Notes: generated by a model from the sequence alone, not told the origin. A DNA stretch of 64,000 bases from an uncultured Trichococcus sp. (GCF_963667775.1 NZ_OY764015.1:310001-374000); one strand, 5' to 3'. Shown: positions 1 to 10,692, counted from the stretch's first letter. Program-made: numbers and translations.

Positions 1-1
1 A

Positions 2-622
2 GCAACGCTGATCCAATCAAAAGAATATACACAGATTCCCATCATTGCGATGGTTCGCCCACGTGGCGGAGGGTTTCACTATAATGATTATGAGAAGGCC
101 ACGATGCGTGAAGATGCGAAGATTCTAATAGAGAACGGTGCAGATGGGATTGTATTCGGCTTTCTCAATGCGGACAAGAGTATTGACGCAGATACAACGC
201 AGGAATTTGTGGGTATTTGCCACAGCTACAAGGTTGAGGCCGTTTTCCATCGCGCTTTCGACCAAACAAGTGATCCTTTCCAAGCGGTCGAAGACCTTAT
301 TTCCTGCGGCGTCGATCGGATCCTGACCAGCGGACTCAAGCCGAGTGCCGATCAGGGTGTTGCGCTTTTGGAGGAGTTGCAGAAGCGATACGGTAATCAG
401 ATTGAATTTTGTGTGGGAGCGGGCGTCAATAAAGACAATGCACGGAAGATAGTAACAGAAACAAATATTTCCCAATTGCATTCTTCTTTTAAGGGTTGGT
501 ATGCAGACCCCACGACTGAAGGCGGAGAAGTTTCCTATCGATACAGCGATGCGGGCGATTATGAAGGCGTCAGCCTTCATAAATTATCCGAATTTATGGA
601 AATGATGAAGTGCTTAGACTGA
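2..622 (+). CDS. cutC: Copper homeostasis protein CutC, 5' truncated by window
   Basis: The reading frame is open from the first bases of the window, so the true start lies upstream; the first internal ATG is at 50. The visible 206 residues carry the CutC-family TIM-barrel signatures MVRPRGGGFHY, GADGIVFGFLNAD and FHRAFDQ, then LTSGLKPSAD and VGAGVNKDNA near the C-terminus. CutC proteins are cytoplasmic and were linked to copper tolerance in older genetics, but their biochemical role is not settled. The gene ends before a bidirectional terminator shared with convergent clpP. The family assignment is secure; the function is known only by family name. Confidence 0.9.
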   Translation, partial: ATLIQSKEYTQIPIIAMVRPRGGGFHYNDYEKATMREDAKILIENGADGIVFGFLNADKSIDADTTQEFVGICHSYKVEAVFHRAFDQTSDPFQAVEDLISCGVDRILTSGLKPSADQGVALLEELQKRYGNQIEFCVGAGVNKDNARKIVTETNISQLHSSFKGWYADPTTEGGEVSYRYSDAGDYEGVSLHKLSEFMEMMKCLD

Positions 623-659
623 CTTCCTGAATGTTACTTGTTTGTTTTTTTGAATATTG

Positions 660-695
660 GCAAAAAAAAAAGAGGCCATCAGGCCTCTTTTTTAT
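660..695. terminator. Bidirectional terminator between cutC and clpP
   Basis: A 7-bp stem AGAGGCC / GGCCTCT with a 4-nt loop is flanked by an A-run on the left and a T-run on the right. It can therefore act as an intrinsic terminator for both converging genes. Confidence 0.9.
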
Positions 696-1285
696 TTCAA
701 TGATTTTGAGTTTACCATGACTTCGTCGATCAAGCCGTAATCTTTCGCTTGTTGCGCTGTCATGTAGTTGTCGCGGTCGGTATCGCGTTCGATGATTTCC
801 ATCGGTTGTCCTGTGCGTTCCGCCAAAATTTTATTCAGGCGTTCGCGTGTTTGCAGGATGTGACGGGCTGCGATTTCGATCTCGGTTGCCTGACCTTGAG
901 CACCGCCAAGAGGTTGATGGATCATGATTTCAGCATTCGGTAATGCGAAACGTTTGCCTTTTTCACCGGCAGTCAACAAGAAGCTGCCCATGGAAGCCGC
1001 CATACCCATCGCAATCGTCTGAACGTCCGCCTTGATGAAGTTCATTGTGTCGTAGATGGCCAATCCGGCAGAGACGCTGCCGCCTGGAGAGTTGATGTAG
1101 ATGTAGATATCTTTTTCTGAATCCTGTGCATCCAAGAATAGCAATTGCGCGATGACGGAGTTCGCCGTGTTATCATCGATCGGGCCACTCAACATGATGA
1201 TGCGATCCTTCAGAAGACGGGAATAAATATCATATGCACGTTCACCACGGGATGATTGTTCGATTACTGTTGGGATTAAATTCAT
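692..1285 (-). CDS. clpP: ATP-dependent Clp protease proteolytic subunit ClpP
   Basis: The product is the serine-peptidase core of the ClpCP/ClpXP/ClpEP machines, a cytoplasmic double-heptamer that degrades unfolded and regulatory proteins. The 197 residues are the normal ClpP length, and the catalytic triad falls at canonical positions: Ser98 (in GMAASMGS), His123 (in IMIHQPLGG) and Asp172 (in DTDRDNYM). I chose the start at 1285 because it is preceded by AAGGAGG at good spacing and gives the usual N-terminus [10 protein letters not shown]; a longer open frame to 1366 would run through the promoter. The gene is transcribed alone. A CtsR box overlaps its promoter, so heat-shock control is expected. 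Confidence 0.98.
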   Translation of the reverse strand: MNLIPTVIEQSSRGERAYDIYSRLLKDRIIMLSGPIDDNTANSVIAQLLFLDAQDSEKDIYIYINSPGGSVSAGLAIYDTMNFIKADVQTIAMGMAASMGSFLLTAGEKGKRFALPNAEIMIHQPLGGAQGQATEIEIAARHILQTRERLNKILAERTGQPMEIIERDTDRDNYMTAQQAKDYGLIDEVMVNSKSLK

Positions 1286-1337
1286 ATATGTTTCCTCCTT
1301 GTTCGTTTTGAATGAACAGATATTCTTTACATGGTTT

Positions 1338-1366
1338 ATTTTAACGCATTGGTCAGAAAAGGTCAA
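1338..1366 (-). promoter_or_regulatory. clpP sigma-A promoter
   Basis: On the minus strand TTGACC and TAAAAT are separated by exactly 17 bp, ending about 50 bp before the clpP start. The -35 and spacer are covered by the CtsR box. Confidence 0.8.
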
Positions 1367-1367
1367 T
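1351..1367 (+). promoter_or_regulatory. CtsR operator
   Basis: GGTCAGAAAAGGTCAAT is a direct heptad repeat that fits the known CtsR consensus (RGTCAAANANRGTCAAA) with one or two changes. It overlaps the clpP -35 element and spacer, the usual position for repression by CtsR in Gram-positive bacteria. Confidence 0.85.
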
Positions 1368-1502
1368 CGTAATGTTTGGCTAGAAGCCTAGCGTTTTCCG
1401 GCGAAATATACCTTAGACAATCATATCGTTTCAGCCGACAAATGTCCAAAAATAGATTTTAGAAATGCTGATCAGATTAAGGCTACAGCAAAAATGAAAT
1501 AA

Positions 1503-1543
1503 AAAAATCTCCTCTACCGCTTGGGAAAGGAGATTTTTTATTT
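1503..1543 (-). terminator. Terminator downstream of tRNA-Arg
   Basis: AAAAATCTCC pairs with GGAGATTTTT around a 16-nt loop. The A-run on the plus strand becomes a T-run for minus-strand transcription leaving the tRNA gene. Confidence 0.75.
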
Positions 1544-1580
1544 AGGGAACTAAAAACGTATATGCATCGAAAAAACAGTA

Positions 1581-1652
1581 CGTCTCCTGAGGGAATCGAA
1601 CCCCCATCTCAAGAACCGGAATCTTACGTGATATCCATTACACCAAGGAGAC
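1581..1652 (-). tRNA. tRNA-Arg (anticodon CCG)
   Basis: The minus strand folds into a full cloverleaf: acceptor GTCTCCT/AGGAGAC, D-arm starting GTG, anticodon stem TAAGA/TCTTG around loop TTCCGGT (anticodon CCG, reading CGG), and T-arm GGGGG-TTCGATT-CCCTC. The discriminator base is G. No CCA is encoded, so it must be added after transcription. The gene stands alone between clpP and rpoN. Confidence 0.93.
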
Positions 1653-1809
1653 AAGCAACATGAAAATTATAACCCATAGCGTGAAAGATCGCAAGAGGGA
1701 AATTCAATTTCAAATTATAAAGATTGGATGGGGCTCTTTTTCAGATTCTAAGAACTCCGGGGATCTTCTGATGAAATCATTTTGTCCCGGTTTAAATGAG
1801 TCGCAAGAC

Positions 1810-1823
1810 TGAAAACGATTTCA
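1810..1823 (+). promoter_or_regulatory. Probable cre (CcpA) site upstream of rpoN
   Basis: TGAAAACGATTTCA matches the classic cre consensus TGWNANCGNTNWCA and is a near palindrome. It overlaps the -35 element of the rpoN promoter, a position expected to give catabolite repression. Confidence 0.55.
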
Positions 1824-1848
1824 ATCAATGCTCGTGTGTGATAAAATA
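1820..1848 (+). promoter_or_regulatory. Putative rpoN promoter
   Basis: TTCAAT and TAAAAT are spaced by 17 bp; the -10 lies about 28 bp before the GTG start. The -35 is weak. Confidence 0.5.
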
Positions 1849-1875
1849 ATTCTGAAAAGGTGAGGAGGGATTGGT

Positions 1876-2970
1876 GTGTCGGTTTTATCAAATGTGTATA
1901 TGGATAAGGAAAGCTTAGAGGAATCGCTGAAGTTGGTGGGGTACGACAATGAGGATTTGTTCGCTTATCTTCAACAAAAAGCGTTAGGCAATCCTTTGAT
2001 CGAAGTGAAGATCAATAAAGAATTCGATGAACGCGCTATAAAAGAGAAATCAGTGGTGTACAAACCGGATAAGGACGACCCGATGGACACGGTTTCCGCT
2101 ATGGATCAGGTGTTTGAAGATGTGCCGACGTTGGATACATTTCTAATGGAACAAATCTATGCAAATATGCGGGATACTCCTTTGCGCGATTTGGTCTTGT
2201 TTTTGGTGGCATTCATCAATCAGGAAGGGTACGTCACCATCGATCTGAATGAAGCCGCAGAACAGAAGGGTGTCGAACCGATTGTGATGCTGGATGCATT
2301 GACGTTGCTGCATCAATTGGATCCCCCGGGTGTCGGGGCGCGGAATCTGCAGGAATGCTTGATGCTGCAGACGGAGCGTGATGAATACGCGCCGGAAATC
2401 GCTTATTATATTCTGGAAAATTACTTTACGGCCCTCAGCGATAAACACTGGCAAGCTATAGCGGTAGCGATGGATGTTGAACTGGCCGACGTGAAGGCGG
2501 TGTTCGAGTACACCCAAAGTTTGGACCCAACACCAGGGTCGGCATTCGGTGATGACAGTCTCTCTTTACCCAGACCGGATCTTTATCTGCAATTAGTGGA
2601 TGGGCATCTAGCGGTGAAATATAATGAGTGGATCTCTCCGATTGTTATTTTCCAAAAAGAATATTATGAAGAAATGATGCGGCATGAAGAGGAGGACGTG
2701 CAACAATTTTTGGCAGCAAAGAAAAAGGAATGGGAACAACTGCGGTCGGCAGTGGCATTCAGGAAAGAGTTGTTGCTTGCGGCAGGGGAAATGATCTGCA
2801 GTTTGCAGAAAGGCTTTTTCCTGGAAAGCAGGGAGTTGGAACCACTGGATGTGAATGGTTTGGCAGATGATTTGGAGATTCCGGTCACTGTCATGCGTGA
2901 AGGTGTCCTGGATAAAATGATCGAAACGGACCGTGGGACGTTTTTGTTGCACCAATTATGCGGCGAATAG
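1876..2970 (+). CDS. rpoN: RNA polymerase sigma-54 factor, C-terminally truncated (RpoN box missing)
   Basis: Sigma-54 directs RNA polymerase to -24/-12 promoters, in Lactobacillales mainly of mannose-class PTS operons. A GTG start follows GAGGAGGG at 6 nt. Region I is recognisable but poor in Gln (ESLEESLKLVGYDNEDLFAYLQQKALGNPLIE), then come the core-binding domain (DPPGVGARNLQECL, about residues 155-170) and an HTH-like stretch ending GTFLLHQLCGE. The protein stops at 364 residues, where the family normally continues with a further 60-100 residues including the RpoN box (RRTVAKYRE) that reads the -24 element. This form could bind core polymerase but should not recognise promoters. Position just upstream of cggR is the conserved one in this order. 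Likely a decayed gene. Confidence 0.85.
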   Translation: MSVLSNVYMDKESLEESLKLVGYDNEDLFAYLQQKALGNPLIEVKINKEFDERAIKEKSVVYKPDKDDPMDTVSAMDQVFEDVPTLDTFLMEQIYANMRDTPLRDLVLFLVAFINQEGYVTIDLNEAAEQKGVEPIVMLDALTLLHQLDPPGVGARNLQECLMLQTERDEYAPEIAYYILENYFTALSDKHWQAIAVAMDVELADVKAVFEYTQSLDPTPGSAFGDDSLSLPRPDLYLQLVDGHLAVKYNEWISPIVIFQKEYYEEMMRHEEEDVQQFLAAKKKEWEQLRSAVAFRKELLLAAGEMICSLQKGFFLESRELEPLDVNGLADDLEIPVTVMREGVLDKMIETDRGTFLLHQLCGE

Positions 2971-2977
2971 GCACTAA

Positions 2978-3046
2978 AAGCGGCAACAATAAGCAAAAAG
3001 ATGCGAAACGTTAAACAATAACGGGACGCGAAGCGGCCCTTTCTGA
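2978..3046 (+). pseudogene. Possible out-of-frame remnant of the RpoN box
   Basis: Just past the rpoN stop, in the next frame, the translation reads KRQQ-stop-AKRCETLNNNGTRSGPF. This resembles the family C-terminus RRTVAKYRE-LNIP-(S/G)-R: the AK, R, ET, LN and GTRS elements line up in order. It would mean that a deletion plus frameshift removed about 40 codons between the HTH and the box. The resemblance is by eye over about 20 residues and could be chance. Confidence 0.35.
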
Positions 3047-3166
3047 ATGGTTGTTGTATCAAGGTTTGTTGAAAACGTATATCTAAAAGGCAATCGGATT
3101 ATAGGTTACTCGTGATATATTGAACGAATCTATTTTGAGGGAATTCGAATTAATTTGCCAAAACGC

Positions 3167-3195
3167 TTGAAACGTCTGGTGTTTACTGTTAAAAT
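3167..3195 (+). promoter_or_regulatory. Promoter of the cggR-gapA glycolytic operon
   Basis: TTGAAA and TAAAAT with a 17-bp spacer, about 140 bp before cggR. No strong promoter is visible between cggR and gapA, so this one probably drives the operon. I could not identify a convincing CggR operator between here and the gene. The rest of the 367-bp gap from rpoN holds only the RpoN-box remnant. Confidence 0.75.
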
Positions 3196-3337
3196 AATGA
3201 AGTAAAGACGAGGGAGAATAGACAGGGGTAAAAAATATTTACAGTCTTATTCCATCTCTCCTTATATGAAATAAACGAGGACCGCCTAAGGTTGCAGCGG
3301 GGCGAAAAGCGTCCACGTGCAAATGAAGAGGGTTGTT

Positions 3338-4375
3338 ATGGAAGAGTCTATTTCAGTCTTGCAGCAAATAGTCCCGGACATTATGTCAGTCCTTCAAAAT
3401 CGGTACCATATCATGCGTAATATCCAAATGTACGCTCCAGTCGGGAGACGTGTCCTGGCCGATAAAGTTTCCTTATCAGAAAGGACTTTGCGGACTGAGA
3501 CAGACTTTTTGCGGAAACAAGGTCTCCTTTCCAGTTCGAAGAACGGGATGGAATTGACCGAGGAAGGCGAAAATGTTTACCGTCAGCTGGAAAGATTCAT
3601 GCGGCTATTGCTGAATATGAATGCGAAAGAAAAGGCGTTAGCGGATTATCTGAACATTCAGTTTTGTAGGATTGTTCCTGGTGACAGTGATGAAGATGCA
3701 TCCATTCTGGATGAAATCGGAAAAACAGCCGCCAAAGAACTGCATGCACTACTGCCGGCAGGCGAATTTATTGTTGCTGTTGCTGGCGGAAGCACAATGG
3801 CACAGGCTGCCGAACATTTTTCACCTGAATTGTCCCAGAACAGGAATTTCATTTTTGTTCCGACGCGAGGGGGTTTGGGAGAATCAATGTCGATTCAAGC
3901 CAATAGTGTCAGCGATCGTATGGCCCAATTGGTCGGCGGTGAGAACATGGCGCTTTTCGTTCCCGATAATTTGAGCGAAAAAGCTTATGCGTCCATGAAA
4001 TCTGAGCCATCAATCAAACATACTCTATCCGTCATGAAAAAGGCAAACTGCTTGTTATATAGTATCGGGAATGCTAAAGTAATGATGGAAAGACGCAGGA
4101 TGTCGCATGGGTTGATTTCATCCCTAGAAGCACATAATGCGGTAGGTGAAGCCTTTGGTTGTTACTTCAACGAGAACGGCGAAATCGTTTATCGATTGTC
4201 CCGGTTCGGACTTCAGATTGAAGAAATTGAAAAGATCCCGTACGCGATGGCCATTGCAGGGGGAAGCACGAAAGCCAAGGCGATTAAAGCGTTCATGAAA
4301 TATGCCCCGCATCAAACATGGCTGATTACGGATGAGGGCGCAGCTAATCTGATTTTAAAAGGGGTAACCCTTTAA
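3338..4375 (+). CDS. cggR: Central glycolytic genes regulator CggR
   Basis: CggR is a SorC/DeoR-type repressor that senses fructose-1,6-bisphosphate and controls the gapA operon. The N-terminal winged HTH (about residues 25-75, VGRRVLADKVSLSERTLRTE) is followed by a sugar-phosphate-binding domain with the typical AVAGGSTMAQAAE and, near the end, MAIAGGSTKAKAIKAF. I chose the ATG at 3338 because GAGGG sits 5-6 nt upstream and it aligns with the usual N-terminus; a start 21 bp upstream lacks a site. The length (345 aa) is normal. gapA begins 39 bp downstream with its own strong AAGGAGG, the standard arrangement for autoregulation. Confidence 0.95.
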   Translation: MEESISVLQQIVPDIMSVLQNRYHIMRNIQMYAPVGRRVLADKVSLSERTLRTETDFLRKQGLLSSSKNGMELTEEGENVYRQLERFMRLLLNMNAKEKALADYLNIQFCRIVPGDSDEDASILDEIGKTAAKELHALLPAGEFIVAVAGGSTMAQAAEHFSPELSQNRNFIFVPTRGGLGESMSIQANSVSDRMAQLVGGENMALFVPDNLSEKAYASMKSEPSIKHTLSVMKKANCLLYSIGNAKVMMERRRMSHGLISSLEAHNAVGEAFGCYFNENGEIVYRLSRFGLQIEEIEKIPYAMAIAGGSTKAKAIKAFMKYAPHQTWLITDEGAANLILKGVTL

Positions 4376-4414
4376 AATAAAAATTTTGACTTATCCTAAG
4401 GAGGAAATCTCAGT

Positions 4415-5416
4415 ATGACAGTAAAAGTTGGTATTAACGGTTTTGGACGTATTGGACGTTTAGCATTCCGCCGTATTCAAGAAGTAGAAGGAATCGAAGT
4501 TGTAGCAATCAATGACTTGACTGACGCTAAAATGTTAGCTCACTTATTGAAATATGATACAACTCAAGGCAGATTCAATGGTGATGTAGAAGTTAATGAC
4601 GGATTCTTCACTGTAAACGGAAAAGACATCAAAGTGTTATCACAACGTAACCCAGCAGATCTTCCATGGGCAGAACTTGGCGTAGAGTTCGTATTGGAAT
4701 GTACGGGTTTCTTCATGAGCAAATCAGGCGCTCAAGCTCACGTTGATGCAGGCGCTAAACGTGTTCTTTTATCTGCACCAGCAGGTAGCGACGTTAAAAC
4801 AATCGTTTATAACGTTAACCACAACGAATTGAGTGCTGACGATGTTATCGTTTCAGGCGCATCTTGCACAACTAACTGCTTAGCTCCAATGGCTAAAGTA
4901 TTGAACGATGAATTTGGAATCGTTGAAGGCTTAATGACTACAATCCATGCATACACTGGCGACCAAAACACTTTGGATGCTCCACATCCTAAAGGTGACT
5001 TCCGTCGTGCGCGCGCTGCTGCAGCAAACATCGTTCCTAACACAACTGGTGCTGCTAAAGCTATCGGTGACGTATTGCCTGAATTGAAAGGCAAATTGGA
5101 CGGAGCTGCTCAACGTGTTCCAGTTCCTACCGGTTCATTGACTGAATTAGTTACTGTATTGGAAAAAGCTGTAACTGTTGAAGAAATCAATGCTGCAATG
5201 AAAGCTGCTGCTAACGAATCTTATGGCTACACTGAAGATCAGTTGGTTTCAACTGATATCGTAGGAATCAACTTCGGTTCTTTATTCGATGCTACACAAA
5301 CTAAAGTTATGACTGTTGGAGACAAACAATTAGTTAAAACTGTTGCTTGGTATGACAACGAAATGTCTTACGCTTCACAGTTAGTACGTACTTTAGTAGA
5401 ATTTGCTAGCTTATAA
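4415..5416 (+). CDS. gapA: Glyceraldehyde-3-phosphate dehydrogenase, type I (glycolytic)
   Basis: Cytoplasmic NAD-dependent oxidation and phosphorylation of glyceraldehyde-3-phosphate to 1,3-bisphosphoglycerate. The N-terminus [10 protein letters not shown] is the dinucleotide fold; ASCTTNC contains catalytic Cys151 and IHAYTGDQ the partner His178. Asp34 in AINDL fits NAD preference. The length, 333 aa, is normal. The gene is rich in preferred codons and has an AAGGAGG site, as expected for one of the most highly expressed proteins. It follows cggR and is separated from pgk by 110 bp with a hairpin, which may lower read-through. Confidence 0.99.
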   Translation: MTVKVGINGFGRIGRLAFRRIQEVEGIEVVAINDLTDAKMLAHLLKYDTTQGRFNGDVEVNDGFFTVNGKDIKVLSQRNPADLPWAELGVEFVLECTGFFMSKSGAQAHVDAGAKRVLLSAPAGSDVKTIVYNVNHNELSADDVIVSGASCTTNCLAPMAKVLNDEFGIVEGLMTTIHAYTGDQNTLDAPHPKGDFRRARAAAANIVPNTTGAAKAIGDVLPELKGKLDGAAQRVPVPTGSLTELVTVLEKAVTVEEINAAMKAAANESYGYTEDQLVSTDIVGINFGSLFDATQTKVMTVGDKQLVKTVAWYDNEMSYASQLVRTLVEFASL

Positions 5417-5459
5417 GATCACGTCTTTCATTTAATGAAAGCTGAATCGTAGAAGATAA

Positions 5460-5496
5460 CAAAAGCGGGGAGGCAACGCGCTTCCTCGCTTTTCTT
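5460..5496 (+). terminator. gapA-pgk intercistronic hairpin (partial terminator or processing site)
   Basis: AAAAGCGGGGAGG pairs with CTTCCTCGCTTTT with a G-U and one mismatch, followed by CTTA and not a long T-run. It lies inside the operon, so attenuated read-through or mRNA processing that raises gapA over pgk is more likely than full termination. Confidence 0.6.
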
Positions 5497-5526
5497 ATGT
5501 AGATACACATATCAGGAGGCGACGTA

Positions 5527-6717
5527 ATGACAAAGAAAGTTGTAACAGATTTAGATGTAGCTGGAAAAAAAGTATTGGTTCGTGCTGATTTCAACGTTCC
5601 TATGAAAGATGGAGCAATCACTAACGACAACCGTATTGTTCAAGCTCTTCCTACAATCAACTACTTGATCGAAAATAACGCAAAAGTCATCCTTTTCTCT
5701 CACTTAGGAAAAGTAAAAGCTGAAGAAGACAAAGCGAAGTTGAGCTTGAAGCCTGTAGCTGACCGTTTGGCTGAATTGTTGGGCAAAGAAGTCACTTTCG
5801 TTCCTGAAACACGCGGCGAAGCTTTGGAAGCTGCAGTTGCAGCTTTGAAAGATGGAGATGTTTTGGTATTCGAAAACACTCGTTTCGAAGATGTTGACGG
5901 CAAAAAAGAAAGCAAAAACGATCCTGAATTGGGCAAATACTGGGCTAGCCTGGGCGACCTGTTCGTAAACGATGCATTCGGTACGGCTCACCGTGCGCAT
6001 GCTTCAAACGTCGGAATCGCTTCTAACCTTGAAAGTGCTGCTGGATTCTTGATGGAGAAAGAAATCAAGTTCATCGGCGGAGCTGTTGATGAGCCTGTTC
6101 GTCCGTTCGTAGCTATCTTAGGCGGAGCGAAAGTCAGCGACAAAATCGGCGTCATCAAACACTTGTTGAACAAAGCCGACAAAGTACTTATCGGTGGCGG
6201 CATGGCTTACACATTCATGAAAGCACAAGGACTTGAAATCGGTAAATCCTTACTGGAAGCTGATAAAGTGGAATTGGCTAAAGAATTGTTGGAGAGCGCT
6301 GGCGATAAATTGATCTTGCCTATCGATGCTAAAATGGCTCACGAATTCGGCAACGATGTGGAAATCACAATCGCGAAGAACGAAGAATTCCCTGCTGATC
6401 AAATGGCATTGGATATCGGACCTGCTTCCGTAGAATTATTCGCTAAAGAGCTTGAAGGCGCGAAAACTGTCGTATGGAACGGACCTATGGGTGTGTTCGA
6501 ATTATCTAACTTTGCTCAGGGAACAATCGGTGTCTGCGAAGCAATCGCTAAATTAAGCGATGCTGTAACAATCATCGGTGGCGGAGACTCTGCTGCAGCT
6601 GCTATGCAATTAGGCTTTGCTGATGATTTCACGCACATCTCAACAGGTGGCGGAGCGTCATTGGAATACCTTGAAGGTAAAGAATTACCAGGTGTAGCAT
6701 CAATTTCTGACAAATAA
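5527..6717 (+). CDS. pgk: Phosphoglycerate kinase
   Basis: Transfers the acyl phosphate of 1,3-bisphosphoglycerate to ADP in the cytoplasm. The N-terminal domain has [11 protein letters not shown] and LFSHLGK; the C-terminal nucleotide domain has [22 protein letters not shown] and the glycine-rich [10 protein letters not shown]. The 396 residues are the usual bacterial length. The start ATG follows an AGGAGG at 7 nt. It sits between gapA and tpiA, 26 bp before the latter, as in the conserved operon. Confidence 0.99.
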   Translation: MTKKVVTDLDVAGKKVLVRADFNVPMKDGAITNDNRIVQALPTINYLIENNAKVILFSHLGKVKAEEDKAKLSLKPVADRLAELLGKEVTFVPETRGEALEAAVAALKDGDVLVFENTRFEDVDGKKESKNDPELGKYWASLGDLFVNDAFGTAHRAHASNVGIASNLESAAGFLMEKEIKFIGGAVDEPVRPFVAILGGAKVSDKIGVIKHLLNKADKVLIGGGMAYTFMKAQGLEIGKSLLEADKVELAKELLESAGDKLILPIDAKMAHEFGNDVEITIAKNEEFPADQMALDIGPASVELFAKELEGAKTVVWNGPMGVFELSNFAQGTIGVCEAIAKLSDAVTIIGGGDSAAAAMQLGFADDFTHISTGGGASLEYLEGKELPGVASISDK

Positions 6718-6743
6718 GCAACCTATCTTAAGGAGTGATTATA

Positions 6744-7499
6744 TTGCGTAAACCGATTATTGCCGGTAACTGGAAAATGAACAAAACAGCTAAGGAAGCA
6801 CAAGCATTCATCGAAGCTGTAAAAACTAAGGTTCCTGCTTTTGACAAAGTGGAAGCTGTTATTGGATCACCGGCTTTATTTTTAGAAAACATGGTAGCAG
6901 CTACAGAGGGAACTGATTTGAAGGTTGCCGCGCAAAACTGTTACTTTGAAGAAGAGGGTGCCTTCACTGGCGAAATCAGCCCGAAAGCTTTAGGCGACTT
7001 AGGCGTCGACTACGTTATTATCGGACACTCTGAAAGACGTGAGTACTTCCACGAAACAGATGAAGACATCAACAAAAAAGCGCATGCTATTCTGCGCAAT
7101 GGTATGACACCTATCGTTTGCTGTGGTGAAACGTTGGAACAACGCGAATCAGGCGTAACAAACGAATGGGTTTCAGGACAAATTACTGCAGCTCTGAAAG
7201 ACCTGACTGCAGAACAAGTGGCTAACCTGGTTATCGCTTATGAGCCAATCTGGGCAATCGGTACAGGTAAATCTTCTTCCGCACAAGATGCGAACGATAC
7301 TTGCGGCGTAGTGCGTGCAACTGTTGCTACAATCTTCGGACAAGAAGTCGCTGACAAAGTCCGTGTTCAATACGGCGGCAGCGTAAAACCTGAAAATATT
7401 GCAGAATACATGGCTGAAGAGCATATTGACGGCGCGTTGGTCGGTGGTGCTAGTTTGGTTCCTGATTCATTCTTAGCATTATTGGAGGCTATTAAATAA
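6744..7499 (+). CDS. tpiA: Triosephosphate isomerase
   Basis: Interconverts dihydroxyacetone phosphate and glyceraldehyde-3-phosphate. Catalytic elements are all present: Lys in GNWKMNK, His in IIGHSERR and Glu in [12 protein letters not shown], with the phosphate loop GGSVKPEN and GALVGGAS. I chose the TTG at 6744 because it gives the conserved start [10 protein letters not shown] and has AAGGAG 8 nt upstream; the GTG at 6735 overlaps the ribosome binding site. It is 251 aa long. Its stop codon shares one base with the gpmI start (TAATG), indicating translational coupling. Confidence 0.97.
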   Translation: MRKPIIAGNWKMNKTAKEAQAFIEAVKTKVPAFDKVEAVIGSPALFLENMVAATEGTDLKVAAQNCYFEEEGAFTGEISPKALGDLGVDYVIIGHSERREYFHETDEDINKKAHAILRNGMTPIVCCGETLEQRESGVTNEWVSGQITAALKDLTAEQVANLVIAYEPIWAIGTGKSSSAQDANDTCGVVRATVATIFGQEVADKVRVQYGGSVKPENIAEYMAEEHIDGALVGGASLVPDSFLALLEAIK

Positions 7500-9031
7500 T
7501 GAGTAAAAAACCGGTAGCAATAATTATTTTGGACGGTTTCGGCTGGAGAAATGAAATGATGGGCAATGCGGTTAAGCTAGCAAAGAAACCGAACTTTGAC
7601 CGTTATTGGAACAATTTTCCGCATGCAACGATGCTGGCTTCCGGATTGGCTGTAGGACTTCCTGAAGGCCAAATGGGTAATTCTGAAGTAGGGCATACAA
7701 ACATTGGTGCCGGACGAGTTGTCTACCAAAGTTTGACAAGAATCGACAAAGCTATCCAAGATGGCGAATTCTTGACGAACGAAGCGCTTGTAGGTGCTTA
7801 CAATCACACTACAGAGAATGATTCTGCATTGCACCTTTTCGGTCTGCTTTCTGACGGTGGTGTGCACAGTCACATCAACCATGTCATTGCCTTGATCAAG
7901 AGCGCAAAAGAAAAAGGCGTCAAAAAACTTTATCTGCATGCTTTCCTTGATGGCCGCGACGTGGATCCGCACGCTGCACCAGGCTACATCGAAACAGTGG
8001 AAAAAGCGATGGAAGAAATCGGACTGGGCGAAATTGCGACTGTTTCAGGTCGTTACTACGCTATGGACCGTGACAACCGTTGGGAACGTGTGGAATTGGC
8101 GTACAATGCAATTGCACATGGCGAAGGCGAAAAATTTGAGTCTGCACAGGATGTCGTAAAAGCGAGCTATGCAGATGACAAAACGGACGAATTCGTTTTG
8201 CCGACTGTCATCGTTAAAGACGGCAAGCCAGTAGGCCCGCTGCAAGACAATGATGCGATCATTTTCTTCAACTTCCGCCCTGACCGCGCGATTCAATTGT
8301 CGAATGCCTTCACCAACGAAGAGTGGACGAATTTTGATCGCGGAGAACGCGCTAAAAATGTGAAATTTGTGACGATGACTTCTTACCAAGAGTCTGTAAT
8401 CGCGGATATCGCCTTTAAGCCGATTCCGATGACGAATGTTCTAGGTGAAGTTCTGGCACAGCACAAACTTACGCAATTGCGCATCGCGGAAACCGAAAAA
8501 TATCCGCATGTAACTTTCTTCATGAACGGTGGACGTCACGAGCCTTTCGAAGGCGAAGGACGCATCCTGATCCCTTCACCGAAAGTTGCAACCTATGATT
8601 TAAAACCTGAAATGAGCGCTTATGAAGTGGGCGAAGCATTGGTGAAAGAGATCAATGACGACAAATACGACGCCATCATCCTTAACTTTGCGAACCCTGA
8701 CATGGTAGGCCATTCGGGTATGCTGGAACCTACAATCAAGGCGATCGAAGCAGTAGATGAGAACTTGGGTGCAGTCGTTGACGCTATCCATGCAAAAGGT
8801 GGCTATGCCATCATCTTCGCTGACCACGGTAACGCGGATACTATGTCCACTGAAGACGGACAACCGCATACTGCGCACACAACCGTACCGGTTCCTGTGA
8901 TCGTAACCAAAGAAGGCGTCACGTTGCGTACAGACGGCAAATTGGCCGATGTTGCTCCAACTATGCTTGATTTATTGAACGTAGAAAAACCAGTAGAAAT
9001 GACAGGCGAATCGCTGATCGTTAAAGCGTAA
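7499..9031 (+). CDS. gpmI: 2,3-bisphosphoglycerate-independent phosphoglycerate mutase
   Basis: Interconverts 3- and 2-phosphoglycerate through a phosphoserine intermediate using two Mn ions (alkaline phosphatase superfamily). The nucleophile Ser62 lies in [15 protein letters not shown] and metal ligands in LDGFGWR (Asp12), [23 protein letters not shown] and [10 protein letters not shown]. The 510-aa length is typical. The start overlaps the tpiA stop by one base. The following eno gene has its own promoter in the intergenic gap. Confidence 0.98.
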   Translation: MSKKPVAIIILDGFGWRNEMMGNAVKLAKKPNFDRYWNNFPHATMLASGLAVGLPEGQMGNSEVGHTNIGAGRVVYQSLTRIDKAIQDGEFLTNEALVGAYNHTTENDSALHLFGLLSDGGVHSHINHVIALIKSAKEKGVKKLYLHAFLDGRDVDPHAAPGYIETVEKAMEEIGLGEIATVSGRYYAMDRDNRWERVELAYNAIAHGEGEKFESAQDVVKASYADDKTDEFVLPTVIVKDGKPVGPLQDNDAIIFFNFRPDRAIQLSNAFTNEEWTNFDRGERAKNVKFVTMTSYQESVIADIAFKPIPMTNVLGEVLAQHKLTQLRIAETEKYPHVTFFMNGGRHEPFEGEGRILIPSPKVATYDLKPEMSAYEVGEALVKEINDDKYDAIILNFANPDMVGHSGMLEPTIKAIEAVDENLGAVVDAIHAKGGYAIIFADHGNADTMSTEDGQPHTAHTTVPVPVIVTKEGVTLRTDGKLADVAPTMLDLLNVEKPVEMTGESLIVKA

Positions 9032-9048
9032 GCAAAACGCTTCAGCTA

Positions 9049-9077
9049 TTGCATAAAGTAAGAAAATTGTCTAAAAT
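9049..9077 (+). promoter_or_regulatory. eno promoter
   Basis: TTGCAT and TAAAAT are separated by 17 bp in the 94-bp gap after gpmI, so eno can be transcribed apart from the operon. Confidence 0.7.
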
Positions 9078-9098
9078 GATACTTGGTAACACAAGTAA

Positions 9099-10424
<1,326 letters not shown>

Positions 10425-10442
10425 TTTTTAATTGAATAACAG

Positions 10443-10470
10443 GAAGACAGCTGCTTGGAACACTGTCTTC
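10443..10470 (+). terminator. First hairpin after eno
   Basis: GAAGACAG pairs with CTGTCTTC around a loop containing CTTGGAAC. There is no T-run, so it is more likely an mRNA 3' end stabiliser than a terminator on its own. Confidence 0.5.
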
Positions 10471-10507
10471 ACATAAACACCATCTGGGACAACCGGATGG
10501 AAGGGGA

Positions 10508-10539
10508 AGTCCGGCGCTTGGAACGCCGGACTTTTTTTG
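10508..10539 (+). terminator. eno operon terminator
   Basis: AGTCCGGCG pairs with CGCCGGACT around a short loop and is followed by seven T. The loop again contains CTTGGAAC, as in the hairpin just upstream. Confidence 0.92.
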
Positions 10540-10663
10540 TTGCAATGAGCAATATCGTTCGGTTTTGAGTCGTAAAAATTGACTCAAAATCCAATGTCAT
10601 CATTTTTTTGAGGGCTGTTCCTAACATCCGCATGTAAATATTTTTGGAAATTAGGCATTTCCG

Positions 10664-10692
10664 TTTTCATTCGTCGCGTAATCTGCTATAAT
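10664..10692 (+). promoter_or_regulatory. serC-serA promoter
   Basis: A consensus TATAAT preceded by TGC lies about 58 bp before serC; the -35 TTTTCA at 17 bp is weak. The remainder of the 325-bp gap after eno holds the two hairpins and no coding signal. Confidence 0.6.

Noticed and set aside
3196-3337. CggR operator before cggR
   Set aside because: No tandem CGGGAC-TGTC-like repeat as in Bacillus is visible; the operator may differ in this lineage but I cannot point to it.
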